Shown piece after piece: positions 54,225 through 64,000 of a DNA stretch of 64,000 bases (position 1 is its first letter; each line of letters begins with the position of its first letter). A program made the position numbers and the translations under genes. The notes under the pieces are model-generated. The model made no database searches. It saw nothing but the letters and a program-made list of their open reading frames with translations, and had not been told where the DNA came from. Source of the DNA: Fluviirhizobium alvei (GTDB lineage Bacteria; Pseudomonadota; Alphaproteobacteria; Rhizobiales; Rhizobiaceae); assembly GCF_030551875.1 (NCBI RefSeq), contig NZ_JAUOZU010000006.1, forward strand, positions 186,001 to 250,000, in the 5' to 3' direction.

Positions 54225-54632
54225 ATGACGAACGAACATGAAGAAGATATGACGCGGATTGGCTGGGGAGTGTTTACTTTTTTGTTGACCCTTCAGCTGC
54301 CAGTTTTGTTTATGTGGTTGAGCGGGTATGCTGGAATCTATTTTCCACTTTGGCTTGGGCTGAATTTTATTATTTTGTTCTACTTCCGATGGAGAACAAC
54401 AAGTTACATCATAAAGGTCGGTGCAATTAACAGCAATCTAGATTTGCGTACGTACCAAGAAGTTCGTTGGGTTCCTTTGCTGATCGTACCTATGGGTTTG
54501 GGCCTGTCCTCAATGCTTAGAATAAGTCAGAGCGCTGGTCCTGAAACGGCAACATACTATGCCTGTAATTCTGTGTTCGTTATGGCCGCGTGCGGCGGAC
54601 TTATCGAAGGTATAAGGAGAATTCGCTTCTGA
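54225..54632 (+). CDS. Orphan integral membrane protein
   Basis: 135 residues with four predicted membrane helices (about 14-35, 38-55, 85-105, 110-128). It is markedly AT-richer than its neighbours (Phe, Ile, Leu and Tyr encoded by A/T-ending codons), suggesting transfer. An ATG at 54249 is an alternative start. No family recognised. Confidence 0.65.
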   Translation: MTNEHEEDMTRIGWGVFTFLLTLQLPVLFMWLSGYAGIYFPLWLGLNFIILFYFRWRTTSYIIKVGAINSNLDLRTYQEVRWVPLLIVPMGLGLSSMLRISQSAGPETATYYACNSVFVMAACGGLIEGIRRIRF

Positions 54633-54898
54633 TCAATTGCTGCCGATAGAACCGCGCAGGACAGGCTAACGGATGACCGGCAACACCGATCGATAGTACC
54701 ATGGTTCTCAGTCACTCTCGTGTTGCGGGCGCTCCAGTGCAGAATTCGGCTCTTCGTACATCCTTCCATTTCTGTCGGAACAATGTGCCTTCACATGCCA
54801 AACCAAACACCAAAACACCTGGCCTATCTGTCATCCGCGCGGCATAGTGCGGCCATGGCGATCGCTTTGATCGCGGCTGGCAGATGAAGGAAGACGAG

Positions 54899-55318
54899 AT
54901 GCCTGACAGTGATCAGAAAATCGCCGAAGTGCTCCGGACCGTGCGGACGATCGCCGTGGTCGGCGCTTCGGCCAATGCGGCGCGGCCGAGCTTCGGTGTC
55001 ATGCGTTTCCTGCTGTCGAAAGGCTATCAGGTGGTGCCGGTCAATCCCGGCCATGCGGGAGGGGAAATCCTCGGGCAGACGGTCTATGCCGCGCTCGCGG
55101 ACATTCCCTTCGCAGTGGATATGGTGGATGTCTTTCGCGCGCCCGACAATCTGCCGGACGTCGTCACGGAGGTCCTGAAAATGGAGCCACGGCCAAAGGT
55201 GCTCTGGGGACAACTCGGTGTCTCCCATGACGGCGCACGCGCAACAGCGGAAGCCGCGGGCATGACCGTGATCATGGATCATTGCCCGGCAATCGAATAT
55301 CCGAGACTGATCGGCTGA
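54899..55318 (+). CDS. CoA-binding domain protein (YccU-like)
   Basis: 139 residues: a Rossmann fold with RTIAVVGASANAARPSFGVMRFLLSKGYQVVPVNPGHAGGEILGQ and MTVIMDHCPAIEYPRLIG at the end. Members bind CoA; the role is unknown. ATG 54899 has AAGGAAG upstream. Between 54633 and 54898 no gene is seen. Confidence 0.9.
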   Translation: MPDSDQKIAEVLRTVRTIAVVGASANAARPSFGVMRFLLSKGYQVVPVNPGHAGGEILGQTVYAALADIPFAVDMVDVFRAPDNLPDVVTEVLKMEPRPKVLWGQLGVSHDGARATAEAAGMTVIMDHCPAIEYPRLIG

Positions 55319-55408
55319 ACCGGCCAAGCGGGCGCCAAACGCGCCAGCCATGATCGTTGCGGTTGAAGGTCGATCTTGTGGGCGATAGTCGTCTACCCGA
55401 GGCTGCGT

Positions 55409-55825
55409 TTACTCGACGAGCATTTCCGGTTCGGCGCGCAGCTCGTTCATCAACGGTGCGTTGCCGCAATAGCCTGCATAGGTGGAAGCGGCAGAACCGT
55501 CGGCAAGATGTTTGCGGCAGCGGCCCTTGGATTCGCATTCGGCACAGACGACCTGCATATCGTGGAACAGGTGCGGATCATTCGCCTGAACCGCAGCGGC
55601 ATCGATGTTGAGCGCCTTCATCATTGCCAGCATTTCATCTGTCGCATGCGGCCCTGCGCGTACGATGCTGATCAGTTGCGTGGTGCTGACGCCGCAATCG
55701 GCCGCAACGCTTTCAAGATCTTCATAACCAAGCGAGCGAAGCTCATCCATCTGCTGATTGGTTTCGAGCCAGTTCTTCCACCAGTTCGAGACTTTCGCGG
55801 CAATGCTATCGGTTGCAAGTTCCAT
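55409..55825 (-). CDS. DUF6455-like protein with a Cys-rich C-terminus
   Basis: 138 residues. A helical N-terminal part (SLGYEDLESVAADCGVSTTQLISIVRAGPHATDEMLAMM) is followed by CAECESKGRCRKHL and YCGNAPLM, four Cys that may bind zinc or an Fe-S cluster. I recall this pattern as DUF6455; the name should be verified. AAGGGTG precedes ATG 55825. Function unknown. Confidence 0.75.
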   Translation of the reverse strand: MELATDSIAAKVSNWWKNWLETNQQMDELRSLGYEDLESVAADCGVSTTQLISIVRAGPHATDEMLAMMKALNIDAAAVQANDPHLFHDMQVVCAECESKGRCRKHLADGSAASTYAGYCGNAPLMNELRAEPEMLVE

Positions 55826-55911
55826 GTTCGTCACCCTTCCCAAATCGAATGGGAAGAGGTTGCAACCTGATGATGCGGGGCGCATTGATTTTGATCAACT
55901 GCCCAATCGCC

Positions 55912-56979
55912 TTATCGCTTGGCTGTCAGCGGCTCATGCGGAGCGGGCCGCGAACCGGCTGGCGCGTCGGTGCCGGCGGCCGGTCTTTGCGAAAGGAGAG
56001 GGTCGGGCCCATCGACAAGGCCGCCCGCCTGCAACTCAGCTTCCAGAAGCTTTTCGAACTCGCTTTGCAGCGACGGGGCAGCGGGCTCTTTCGCCATCAC
56101 GGGATCCTGCCGCGCTGGCGCAACGTTGGTCTGCGCGCGTCTCGCCGCTTCGAGGCGCGCCGCTTCCAGCTTGGCCGTCTCAAGCCTCAGAGCCAGCGCC
56201 TTTGCCTCTTCTTCGGTCGTTGCCTTCAGGGGAGTGGAGGGGCGGACTTCCGGCGACTGCGGTTTGGCGGTCGGCGGTGCAAGGACGCGTTCGCGGGCAG
56301 CATCCAGCACATTTTCGGCCCGAACGACCGGGGTCTGCTGGGCCGGACGTGGCTGTGCCGCGGCTGGGACCTGCGCGGTTGCGGCGGCTTGCGGAACCTG
56401 TGGCGCACGCTGGCCCGCCATCGGTTCGCGGTCGTCGCCGTAAAGAACGGCGCCCATGTTGGAAACCGGCTTGCGTTCCTCTTCCATACGGATCGCTTGT
56501 TTGGCTGCTGGCACCGGATCGGCGACCGGTTCGGCGACAGTGCGCACCGGCTCGCTCACGGCTCTTGCGGCAGCCGGTTGTTGCGGCTTTGGCTCGACGG
56601 GCCGTGCAACAACCGGTGCGGCAGGCTGAAGCGCGGTCGAAACGGCGAGGGCCGGGGCCTCCGCCGCCTTCGACGCGACGGCAGGTGCGTGGCGATCGAC
56701 GATGCCGCTTTCGATGACGATATCGGTCGGACCGCCGATCATGATCAGATGCTCGACATTGTCGCGCTGTATGAGTACGAGGCGCCGCCTGGAATCGACC
56801 GCTGCGGCATCGAGCACGAGCAGGCGGTGTTCGCGCGAGCGCCCGCCCTTGACGAACAGATGCGCATTGCGACGTTTGAGAATGGCAAGGCCGACAATCA
56901 GCGCCACCAGCGCAATTGCGACAATAACGACGGCCATGATCAGGCGCGAGGCGAGGTTCGGGTCAAGACCTTCGAGCAT
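55912..56979 (-). CDS. FliO-like membrane protein with a long Ala/Pro-rich tail
   Basis: 355 residues. One membrane helix near the N-terminus (about 13-35), then a FliO-type segment (HRLLVLDAAAVDSRRRLVLIQRDNVEHLIMIGGPTDIVIES, about 50-92). The rest is a 250-residue Ala/Pro/Val-rich tail with a short coiled coil (EEEAKALALRLETAKLEAARLEAARRAQ) near its end. Rhizobial genomes annotate such genes as flagellar biosynthesis FliO; no other flagellar gene is in the window. AAGGA precedes ATG 56979. Confidence 0.7.
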   Translation of the reverse strand: MLEGLDPNLASRLIMAVVIVAIALVALIVGLAILKRRNAHLFVKGGRSREHRLLVLDAAAVDSRRRLVLIQRDNVEHLIMIGGPTDIVIESGIVDRHAPAVASKAAEAPALAVSTALQPAAPVVARPVEPKPQQPAAARAVSEPVRTVAEPVADPVPAAKQAIRMEEERKPVSNMGAVLYGDDREPMAGQRAPQVPQAAATAQVPAAAQPRPAQQTPVVRAENVLDAARERVLAPPTAKPQSPEVRPSTPLKATTEEEAKALALRLETAKLEAARLEAARRAQTNVAPARQDPVMAKEPAAPSLQSEFEKLLEAELQAGGLVDGPDPLLSQRPAAGTDAPAGSRPAPHEPLTAKR

Positions 56980-57217
56980 ATCAAAATCCTTTCGGCAAAC
57001 CACAGCCTGCCCGTCATTGACGGCTTTTTCATGGATTGGCAAGAGCCGCAGGCCGGGCCTGTGCAAAACCATGAGCCGCATGCCGAAAAGCCCGTCGATT
57101 CAGTGGTGAATTGAAACGGCTGCCGCTTTGTGATCGCACTATGAATTGGTATTGATGATTCGTGAACAAAACCGGACCTCTCTTCAGCATCGCAAGGACC
57201 GGCGCATCGGGGGATCA

Positions 57218-59815
57218 ATGACGAAGCTCAAGCAGGCAGGTGATTATCACATGCCGGTTGTCGAAAATGCCCAGAAGCCCGGAACCTTGCCGCGGCTGGT
57301 CATTCTCGCCATCGTACTCCTCCTGACGGCCGGCGCCTTTGTCTGGTTCCGCAATCAGCTCGAAAACGAGATCGTGCTCGGCCTGCTCGGCGTTCTCGCC
57401 ATGGCTGGTGTCGTCTTCATCGTCTCGGCGATCATCGGCTTCATCGAGGTGATGCCGCAGAACCGCACCGATATCATTTCGCGCGCCTTCATCGACAACC
57501 ATCCCGATGGCACCCTGATCACCGACCGGCGCGGTCGGATTATCTATGCCAACGATGCCTATGCGAAACTCACCGGTGGCGAAGGGCAGGCCGAATTGCC
57601 GCCGCTCGAAAAGCTGCTCTCCCGCAATCGCGAGTCCGCTGAAGCCGTCTATCGGCTGACCAACTCGCTGATCGAAGGCAAATCCGGGCACGAAGAGTTC
57701 CGCCTTTCCCGCCCGCTTGGAACCGCGACCAGCGGCCAGGGCGCCTGGTGGTATCGGCTCAAGGCCCGCCCGCTGGAGCTTGAGGATGAAGGCGGTGCCG
57801 TCTTTCTCTGGCAATTGTCCGACATCAGTTCCGAGCGCGACGAACAGGAAGTGTTCTTTCGCGAGTTGCAGAATGCGATCGACTATCTCGATCATGCGCC
57901 GGTCGGTTTCTTTTCGGCCGGTCGTAAGGGCGAACTCCTCTATATCAATGCCACGCTCGCTGACTGGCTGGGCATCGACCTCACCAAATTCGCGCCCGGT
58001 GCCATGGCGATCCGCGATATCGCGGCCGGCGAAGGCCTGACCCGGATCGAGGCGATCAAGCCCGAACCCGGCCAGAACCGCACCGAGACCATGGATCTCG
58101 ATTTCCGCAAGGCCAACGGCCAGAGCCTGCCGGTGCGCATCGTCCACCGGACCACGGCGACCCGCGATGGTGCGCCGGGCGAAAGCCGCACGATCGTGCT
58201 CCTGCGGTCGCGGGAGGAGACAGGGCTGGCGGAGGATTCCTCGGCCGCGATGCGCTTCAACCGCTTCTTCAACAATTCGCCGATGGCGATCGCCTCGGTC
58301 GATGGTGCCGGCCATATCCTGCGCACCAACACGCAGTTCATGAAGCTGTTCTCCGGCTCGAACCGCGGAAGCGACGGAACGGGCGATCTCTTTTCCATCG
58401 TGCACGAAAATGAGCGCGGAAAGATGGCCGATGCGCTGACCGCCGCACGCGATCGAAAGGTCGATATCGAACCGGTCGACAGTCGCCACCCGACCGAAGA
58501 CGACCGCTATTTCCGCTTCTACGTCAATGCTGTGATCGACCAGTCCGAAGAGGCGCCTGACGAGGCTGCAATCATCTACGCTGTCGAAACGACCCAGCAG
58601 AAGGCGTTCGAAAGCCAGATGGCGCAGACCCAGAAGATGAATGCGGTCGGCACTCTGGCCGGTGGCATCGCGCATGACTTCAACAATGTGCTGACGGCAA
58701 TTCTTCTGTCTGCCGATCATCTTCTGCTGCAGGCGCGCCAATCGGATTCTTCCTTTGCTGATCTCATGGAGATCAAGCGCAATGCCAACCGCGCCGCCGT
58801 TCTGGTGCGACAGTTGCTCGCCTTCTCGCGCAAGCAGACGCTGCGTCCGGCCGTCATCAACCTGACGGATGCGATCGGCGATCTGCGGATGCTTGTGGCC
58901 CGCATGCTTTCCGGCACCCAGGTGAAGCTCGAGGTCGATTACGGGCGCGACCTCTGGCCGGTCAAGACGGATCTGTCGCAGTTCGAACAGGTGATGGTGA
59001 ACCTGTCGGTCAATGCGCGCGACGCGATGCCGGAAGGCGGCACGCTGACGATCCGGACCCTCAATCGTCCGGCGGCGGAGGTGGCGGCCCTCAATCTGCG
59101 AGGATTGCCGGCGGAAGATTTCGTGCAGATCGATGTCTCCGATACCGGAACCGGGATTGCACCGGAGATCATGGACAAGATCTTCGAACCCTTCTTCACC
59201 ACCAAGGAAGTGGGCAAGGGCACCGGGCTTGGCCTTTCGATGGTCTATGGCATCATCAAGCAGTCCGGCGGCTATGTGTTTCCGGAATCGGAAGTGGGCA
59301 AGGGCACGACCTTCCACATTTTCCTGCCGCGCCATGTGCCCGTCGAACAGCCGGCGATCGCCACGGTGGCCGGCGAAACGGTCGGCGAACCGAAGGCGGC
59401 ACCGGCCGCGACCACCCAGCCGGAACAGGACGTGGATCTGACCGGCAATTCTGCTGTCGTGCTGTTGGTCGAGGACGAGGATGCTGTGCGCCGTGGTGGC
59501 AAGCGCATGCTCGAAACGCGCGGCTATACCGTCCACGAAGCGGGTTCCGGCGTCGAGGCGCTGGAAATTCTCGAAGAACTCGATGGTCAGGTCGATGTCG
59601 TCGTCTCCGACGTCGTGATGCCGGAAATGGACGGTCCGACGCTTCTGGGCGAAATCCGCAAGCAATGGCCGGACATGAAATTCGTGTTCGTTTCCGGCTT
59701 CGCGGAGGATGCCTTCGCGCGCAACCTGCCCGAAGGGTCGAAATTCGGGTTCCTGCCAAAACCCTTCTCGCTCAAGCAGTTGGCAACGACCGTACGCGAA
59801 ATGCTCGACAGTTGA
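57218..59815 (+). CDS. cckA: Hybrid sensor histidine kinase CckA
   Basis: 865 residues. Two N-terminal membrane helices (about 25-70), PAS domains (about 90-420), a DHp/HATPase core with phospho-His486 in [14 protein letters not shown], and a C-terminal receiver with Asp798 in [13 protein letters not shown]. CckA phosphorylates ChpT then CtrA to control the alphaproteobacterial cell cycle. ATG 57218 has GGGGGATC upstream. It is divergent from the FliO-like gene. Confidence 0.96.
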   Translation: MTKLKQAGDYHMPVVENAQKPGTLPRLVILAIVLLLTAGAFVWFRNQLENEIVLGLLGVLAMAGVVFIVSAIIGFIEVMPQNRTDIISRAFIDNHPDGTLITDRRGRIIYANDAYAKLTGGEGQAELPPLEKLLSRNRESAEAVYRLTNSLIEGKSGHEEFRLSRPLGTATSGQGAWWYRLKARPLELEDEGGAVFLWQLSDISSERDEQEVFFRELQNAIDYLDHAPVGFFSAGRKGELLYINATLADWLGIDLTKFAPGAMAIRDIAAGEGLTRIEAIKPEPGQNRTETMDLDFRKANGQSLPVRIVHRTTATRDGAPGESRTIVLLRSREETGLAEDSSAAMRFNRFFNNSPMAIASVDGAGHILRTNTQFMKLFSGSNRGSDGTGDLFSIVHENERGKMADALTAARDRKVDIEPVDSRHPTEDDRYFRFYVNAVIDQSEEAPDEAAIIYAVETTQQKAFESQMAQTQKMNAVGTLAGGIAHDFNNVLTAILLSADHLLLQARQSDSSFADLMEIKRNANRAAVLVRQLLAFSRKQTLRPAVINLTDAIGDLRMLVARMLSGTQVKLEVDYGRDLWPVKTDLSQFEQVMVNLSVNARDAMPEGGTLTIRTLNRPAAEVAALNLRGLPAEDFVQIDVSDTGTGIAPEIMDKIFEPFFTTKEVGKGTGLGLSMVYGIIKQSGGYVFPESEVGKGTTFHIFLPRHVPVEQPAIATVAGETVGEPKAAPAATTQPEQDVDLTGNSAVVLLVEDEDAVRRGGKRMLETRGYTVHEAGSGVEALEILEELDGQVDVVVSDVVMPEMDGPTLLGEIRKQWPDMKFVFVSGFAEDAFARNLPEGSKFGFLPKPFSLKQLATTVREMLDS

Positions 59816-59863
59816 GCCGGCGATCCCTATCTGAACCCTTTCAGAAACGAGAGGAGATCGGAT

Positions 59864-60409
59864 ATGGGCGCTGTTTCACCGCGTGAGGTGCTGGATTTCT
59901 GGTTCGCGCCGGAGGTCAAGGCACATTGGTTCGATGCAAACCCGGACCTTGATGCGAAAATTCGCGCGCGTTTCGGCAATTCCTGCGTTGATGCCAGGAA
60001 TGGCGCGCTCGATGCCTGGGCCGAAACGCCGGAGGGCGCGCTCGCCCTTCTCATTCTGCTCGATCAGTTTTCCCGCAATCTCCATCGAGGGTCGGGAGAG
60101 GCGTTTGCGAGTGATGCAAAGGCGCGCGAAATCAGCGCGCAAGCACGCGCACGCGGTTTCGACCAGAGGGTTGACCCTGACCGCCGGACATTCTTTTATC
60201 TGCCTCTGATGCATTCGGAAACGATCGAGGATCAGCGCGAATGCGTCAGACTATACGAGCAGCATGGTGATGAGAATTCGCTGGATTTCGCCCGCCAGCA
60301 CCATGATATCATTGCCCGTTTCGGTCGCTTTCCGCACCGAAACCATGCGCTCGGACGAACGAGCAACGAAGAGGAGCGCATTTTCCTCGAAACCCATAAA
60401 GGGTTTTGA
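59864..60409 (+). CDS. DUF924 protein
   Basis: 181 residues with EVLDFWFAPEVKAHWF, LILLDQFSRNLHRG and FFYLPLMHSE, all diagnostic of DUF924, an all-helical family with a TPR-like fold and unknown function. It follows cckA on the same strand (48 bp). Confidence 0.92.
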   Translation: MGAVSPREVLDFWFAPEVKAHWFDANPDLDAKIRARFGNSCVDARNGALDAWAETPEGALALLILLDQFSRNLHRGSGEAFASDAKAREISAQARARGFDQRVDPDRRTFFYLPLMHSETIEDQRECVRLYEQHGDENSLDFARQHHDIIARFGRFPHRNHALGRTSNEEERIFLETHKGF

Positions 60410-60474
60410 ACTGGCGGTAACATCTGAGGGGAGTGCGCGATCGCTCCCCCTCCCGATTTCAGTTCGGTTGCCGC

Positions 60475-61410
60475 TTACTGCGACAGCTTTGCCATGGCGA
60501 TGGCGATGCGGGCCGCGAGCCGCGCATTGTTTTCCACCAGCGCGATATTGGTCTTCAGGCTGCGACCACCCGTCAGGTGGAACAGACTGTCGAGCAGGTA
60601 GGGCGTGACTGCCTTGCCGGAAATGCCATCGCGATCGGCATTATCGAGCGCGCGGGTGATGTAGATTTCCATTTCCTCGCGTTCGATTTCGTCCGCTTCC
60701 GGCACCGGGTTGCCAATCAGCATGCCGCCGGCAATGCCGAGATGTTCGCGCGTTGACTGGAAGCCGGCAATGGCTGCGGCACTATCAAGCCGGAGCGGGC
60801 TTTTGAGGCCCGATGACCGCGACCAGAAGGCCGGGAATTCGTCCTGGCCGAATGTCACGACCGGCACGCCTTTGGTTTCGAGCACTTCCAGCGTCTTCGG
60901 AATATCGAGAATCGCCTTGGCGCCGGCGCACACGACCGTGACCTGCGTACGGGCCAGTTCCTCGAGATCGGCGGAAATATCGAAACTCGTTTCGGCGCCC
61001 CGATGAACCCCGCCGATGCCGCCGGTCGCAAACACCTTGATGCCGGCGCGTGCCGCTGCAATCATGGTCGCAGCCACCGTGGTGGCACCGGTGCGGCCTT
61101 CGGCGATCGCGAAGGCGAGATCGGCGCGCGAAAGTTTCATCGCCCCCTGAAACTGCGCCAGCATGCGGCACTGCTCGCTTTCGAGCCCGATATGCAGAAC
61201 GCCATCGATCACGGCGATGGTTGCCGGAACCGCGCCCTCTTCACGAATGATCGCTTCCACGCTCTCGGCCATTTCGAGATTGCCGGGGTAGGGCATGCCA
61301 TGGGTGATGATGGTGGATTCGAGGGCCACCACCGGGATGCCCTCCGCTTTGGCGCGCGCAACCTCGGCGGAATAGGACACGGGAAGCTTCGGTGAGGCGG
61401 GCAATGTCAT
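60475..61410 (-). CDS. psuG: Pseudouridine-5'-phosphate glycosidase
   Basis: 311 residues. [20 protein letters not shown] and the conserved Lys/Asp active-site region ([25 protein letters not shown]) mark PsuG, which splits pseudouridine 5'-phosphate to uracil and ribose 5-phosphate. AGGATCC precedes the ATG. It is downstream of psuK (34 bp). Confidence 0.95.
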   Translation of the reverse strand: [311 protein letters not shown]

Positions 61411-61444
61411 GGTCTGGATCCTGAAGATGAAAGAGAGGCGAGCG

Positions 61445-62386
61445 CTACAACACTATTTCAGCATTCGGCACAAGGGCAAGCGTTTCGGCAAGCAGCGCCC
61501 GGCTGAGATTTTCCGCCGTCGCCATCTCGCTGATCAGTGCCAGCCTTGCCGAGGCGGCGCCATGGGCAAGAGCTCCGGCAAGATCGCTGCCCTCGAGCGT
61601 CGCATGCAAAAAGCCGGCTGCAAATCCGTCACCGGCACCGGTGACATCGCCGATTGCAGCAAGAGGCGGCGGCAGCAACGTTCCAACGGAATTCTCGTTC
61701 CAGGCCACGACCGCATCACGCCCGCGCGTAATCGCTCCTGCGCTGAGGCCGACGGTGCGGAAAATCGCCGGCCACTCTGTCGGATCGGAAGGGGCAGCAC
61801 CTGTAAGCGCGCGCGCTTCGGCCTCGTTCATGAAGAGGAAACCGAGCTTTGCCAGCGACGGTTTGAAACGAACGATCTTGGCGGGCGAAATGCCGATGGC
61901 TGCGACCGGCTTTTCAGCCGCAGACGCCGTATCGCAAAGGGCAAGCAGCGTCTCTTGCGGCAGGTTGGCATCGGTCAGGATGAGGTCTGCGGCGGCAATC
62001 GCCTCCCTTATATCGTGCATCGTCAGACGTCGCGGGCTCATGAGGCTGTAAAGCTCCATATCCGCAAGCGCGATCACCAGATTGCCGTCGCGTTCGAGGA
62101 TGGCCGTGTAGGTTGGCGTCTGCCGATCGAGAAACACCAGCGGCCGGTCGATGACACCGGCAGCTTCGGCCGCGCGTGCGACGGCTTCTCCTTCGCTATC
62201 GCCGCCGCGCGGCGAAAAAAGCGTGACGGAATGTCCGAGACGGGCAAGGGCGCGTGCCGCATTGAAGCTGCCGCCGCCGGCCTCCTGCTTCCAGCTGCCG
62301 GGATTGGATGCTCCCGGCGCAGTCTCTCCGGAGATGCGTCCGCGTCGGTCGATATGGGCGCCGCCGAGAGCCAGAATGTTTGCCAT
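61445..62386 (-). CDS. psuK: PfkB-family kinase, probable pseudouridine kinase
   Basis: 313 residues of the ribokinase fold: N-terminal LALGGAHIDRRGR, GGSFNAARALARLG and C-terminal anion hole GDVTGAGDGFAAGFLHA with the catalytic Asp. Its place before psuG shows the role of phosphorylating pseudouridine. AAAGGA lies 8 nt before ATG 62386. An upstream ATG adds 13 residues of doubtful value. Confidence 0.93.
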   Translation of the reverse strand: MANILALGGAHIDRRGRISGETAPGASNPGSWKQEAGGGSFNAARALARLGHSVTLFSPRGGDSEGEAVARAAEAAGVIDRPLVFLDRQTPTYTAILERDGNLVIALADMELYSLMSPRRLTMHDIREAIAAADLILTDANLPQETLLALCDTASAAEKPVAAIGISPAKIVRFKPSLAKLGFLFMNEAEARALTGAAPSDPTEWPAIFRTVGLSAGAITRGRDAVVAWNENSVGTLLPPPLAAIGDVTGAGDGFAAGFLHATLEGSDLAGALAHGAASARLALISEMATAENLSRALLAETLALVPNAEIVL

Positions 62387-62534
62387 CTGTCGATTCCTTT
62401 CAATGCTGTGCTCATCTATGGGCAAGCCAAAGCCTTAGGCAAGGCCATCGCTTTGGCCTATTCCGTTGCCGAATGGAAAACAAAAAAAGAACATTGGCGT
62501 GAATATACTTAAGAATCAATGTGATGAGTGGGGC

Positions 62535-62563
62535 TTGCAAAATGAGAACAAATGGTGTACATA
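62535..62563 (+). promoter_or_regulatory. recA promoter with SOS-type LexA box
   Basis: TTGCAA (62535-62540), 17-bp spacer, TACATA (62558-62563). GAAC-N7-GTAC (62546-62560) lies over the spacer and -10 box, a one-base variant of the alphaproteobacterial GAAC-N7-GAAC/GTTC-N7-GTTC LexA site. Confidence 0.7.
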
Positions 62564-62618
62564 ATTTGCAGACAGGGCGCATTGCCTCGCTCGTGCCAAT
62601 AACCTAAAGGTGGACCAG

Positions 62619-63707
62619 ATGGCTCAGAATTCTTTGCGACTCGTTGAGGAAAAATCGGTGGACAAAAGCAAGGCACTGGACGCGGCTCTCTCCCAGATCG
62701 AGCGGGCTTTCGGCAAGGGTTCGATCATGCGTCTCGGTTCGAACGAGAATGTGGTCGAAATCGAAACGATCCCGACCGGATCGCTCGGTCTTGATATTGC
62801 GCTGGGCGTTGGCGGTCTGCCGAAGGGACGTATCGTCGAGATTTTCGGGCCGGAAAGCTCCGGTAAGACCACACTTGCCCTGCAGACGATTGCCGAAGCG
62901 CAGAAGAAGGGCGGCATTTGCGCCTTTGTCGATGCCGAACATGCGCTTGATCCGGTCTATGCCCGCAAGCTGGGCGTCGATCTCGAAAACCTCCTGATCT
63001 CGCAGCCCGACACCGGCGAACAGGCGCTTGAAATCACCGATACGCTGGTGCGTTCGGGTGCGATCGACGTGCTGGTCGTCGACTCGGTGGCGGCTCTGAC
63101 CCCGCGCGCGGAAATTGAAGGCGAGATGGGCGACAATCTGCCCGGCATGCAGGCCCGCCTGATGAGCCAGGCCCTGCGCAAGCTGACGGCATCGATCTCG
63201 CGTTCGAACTGCATGGTGATCTTCATCAATCAGATCCGCATGAAGATCGGCGTTATGTTCGGTTCGCCGGAAACCACCACAGGCGGTAACGCTCTCAAGT
63301 TCTACGCCTCGGTCCGCCTCGACATTCGCCGCATCGGCGCCGTCAAGGAGCGTGATGAGGTTGTCGGCAACCAGACCCGCGTCAAGGTGGTCAAGAACAA
63401 GATGGCGCCGCCCTTTAAGCAGGTCGAATTCGACATCATGTATGGCGAAGGCGTTTCCAAGACCGGCGAACTGATCGATCTCGGCGTCAAGGCCGGCATC
63501 GTGGAAAAGTCGGGCGCCTGGTTCTCCTACAACAGCCAGCGTCTCGGCCAGGGTCGCGAAAATGCCAAGACCTTCCTGCGCGACAACCCGGATCTCGCGC
63601 GCGAAATCGAACTGGCACTGCGGCAGAATGCCGGCCTGATTGCCGATCGGTTCCTGCAGAATGGTGCAGCCGAATCCGAGGATGGCGACGACGCTCTGGA
63701 TGCATGA
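62619..63707 (+). CDS. recA: Recombinase RecA
   Basis: 362 residues. Walker [10 protein letters not shown] (about 73-81), Walker B VLVVDSV, and the MAW and L2 motifs [45 protein letters not shown] are intact. Strand exchange and LexA co-protease activity. ATG 62619 has AAGGTGG upstream; an in-frame GTG three codons earlier is less likely. Confidence 0.98.
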   Translation: MAQNSLRLVEEKSVDKSKALDAALSQIERAFGKGSIMRLGSNENVVEIETIPTGSLGLDIALGVGGLPKGRIVEIFGPESSGKTTLALQTIAEAQKKGGICAFVDAEHALDPVYARKLGVDLENLLISQPDTGEQALEITDTLVRSGAIDVLVVDSVAALTPRAEIEGEMGDNLPGMQARLMSQALRKLTASISRSNCMVIFINQIRMKIGVMFGSPETTTGGNALKFYASVRLDIRRIGAVKERDEVVGNQTRVKVVKNKMAPPFKQVEFDIMYGEGVSKTGELIDLGVKAGIVEKSGAWFSYNSQRLGQGRENAKTFLRDNPDLAREIELALRQNAGLIADRFLQNGAAESEDGDDALDA

Positions 63708-63736
63708 CGGCAAGATCGGCTTGTCCTCAGACATTG

Positions 63737-63780
63737 GCCCCGGAAGGATGCTGGAAAGCACCGTCTCCGGGGCTTTTCTT
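63737..63780 (+). terminator. Rho-independent terminator of recA
   Basis: GCCCCGGA (63737-63744) pairs with TCCGGGGC (63766-63773) around a loop with its own small stem, followed by TTTTCTTTTC. Confidence 0.85.
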
Positions 63781-63823
63781 TTCTGGACATGCCTTCGTGG
63801 CGGTTATAAAAGCGCGTGGTTAA

Positions 63824-64000
<177 letters not shown>

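Noticed and set aside
57215-59665. 816-codon minus-strand open frame opposite cckA
   Set aside because: A shadow of CckA with no domain and no ribosome site of its own.
60428-60449. GGGGAG/CTCCCC hairpin after the DUF924 gene as a terminator
   Set aside because: Only a 6-bp stem with a 10-nt loop and no T-run; too weak to list.

Overview
The window is chromosomal DNA of an alphaproteobacterium, almost certainly Rhizobiaceae (Rhizobium/Agrobacterium group). The grounds are GC-rich codon use, the LdtR/LdtP pair, nrdR-ribD-ribE-ribH-nusB, plsX-fabH-ihfA-MerR followed by tRNA-Pro, the CckA phosphorelay kinase next to recA-alaS, and an alphaproteobacterial GAAC-N7-GNAC SOS-type box before recA. 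Both ends are cut inside genes: an RDD-family membrane protein on the left and alaS on the right.

Layout. 1-4.7 kb: RDD gene, a large RTX/tandem-repeat surface protein, hemB and a small membrane protein. 4.8-8.3 kb: the cell-wall stress regulator ldtR, a DUF1127 gene, a LysR regulator and the Tat-exported L,D-transpeptidase ldtP. 8.4-11.8 kb: two small RTX proteins flanking a monogalactosyldiacylglycerol-synthase-like glycosyltransferase. 11.9-18.7 kb: glyA, then a MocR regulator divergent from an EamA transporter and a DdlA-like ligase, then a cytosolic PAS-PAS chemoreceptor. 18.9-24.4 kb: nrdR, riboflavin genes and nusB, interrupted by an exported orphan protein and a 168-bp palindromic element, then an MFS carrier. 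24.6-32.1 kb: hppA, bamE, a cytochrome bc1 assembly chaperone, DUF177, plsX, fabH, ihfA, a MerR regulator and tRNA-Pro(GGG). 32.2-41.8 kb: a Wzx/Wzy-type polysaccharide locus (two glycosyltransferases, polymerase, phosphoglycosyl transferase, Wza lipoprotein, Wzc-like chain-length protein, GNAT/CelD-like protein) that resembles polar adhesin loci of rhizobia. 41.9-53.8 kb: DUF2842, the heme A synthase gene ctaA, a LuxR/LuxI quorum-sensing pair, a LigB-type dioxygenase, argC, an exported esterase, a PAS-PAS-GGDEF protein, rplM-rpsI, a PaaI thioesterase, an EamA transporter and a VOC protein. 53.8-54.9 kb: a small AT-rich island with a possible IS3 remnant and an orphan membrane protein. 54.9-64 kb: CoA-binding protein, DUF6455-like, FliO-like protein, cckA, DUF924, psuK-psuG, recA and alaS.

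Most of the window is conserved core. The accessory insertions are the RTX genes, the MocR-EamA-Ddl module, the palindromic element, the quorum-sensing pair and the AT-rich island. Points most worth a second look: (i) the luxI leader, where two mutually exclusive hairpins can expose or hide the Shine-Dalgarno; (ii) the 168-bp palindromic element at 21712-21879; (iii) the MocR-EamA-DdlA module with a clean operator palindrome; (iv) a Wzc-like protein whose ATP-binding residues have all decayed; (v) a 57-bp inverted repeat inside the polysaccharide operon. Nothing here can be called a proven new system from sequence alone. No CRISPR array, prophage or intact IS was seen.
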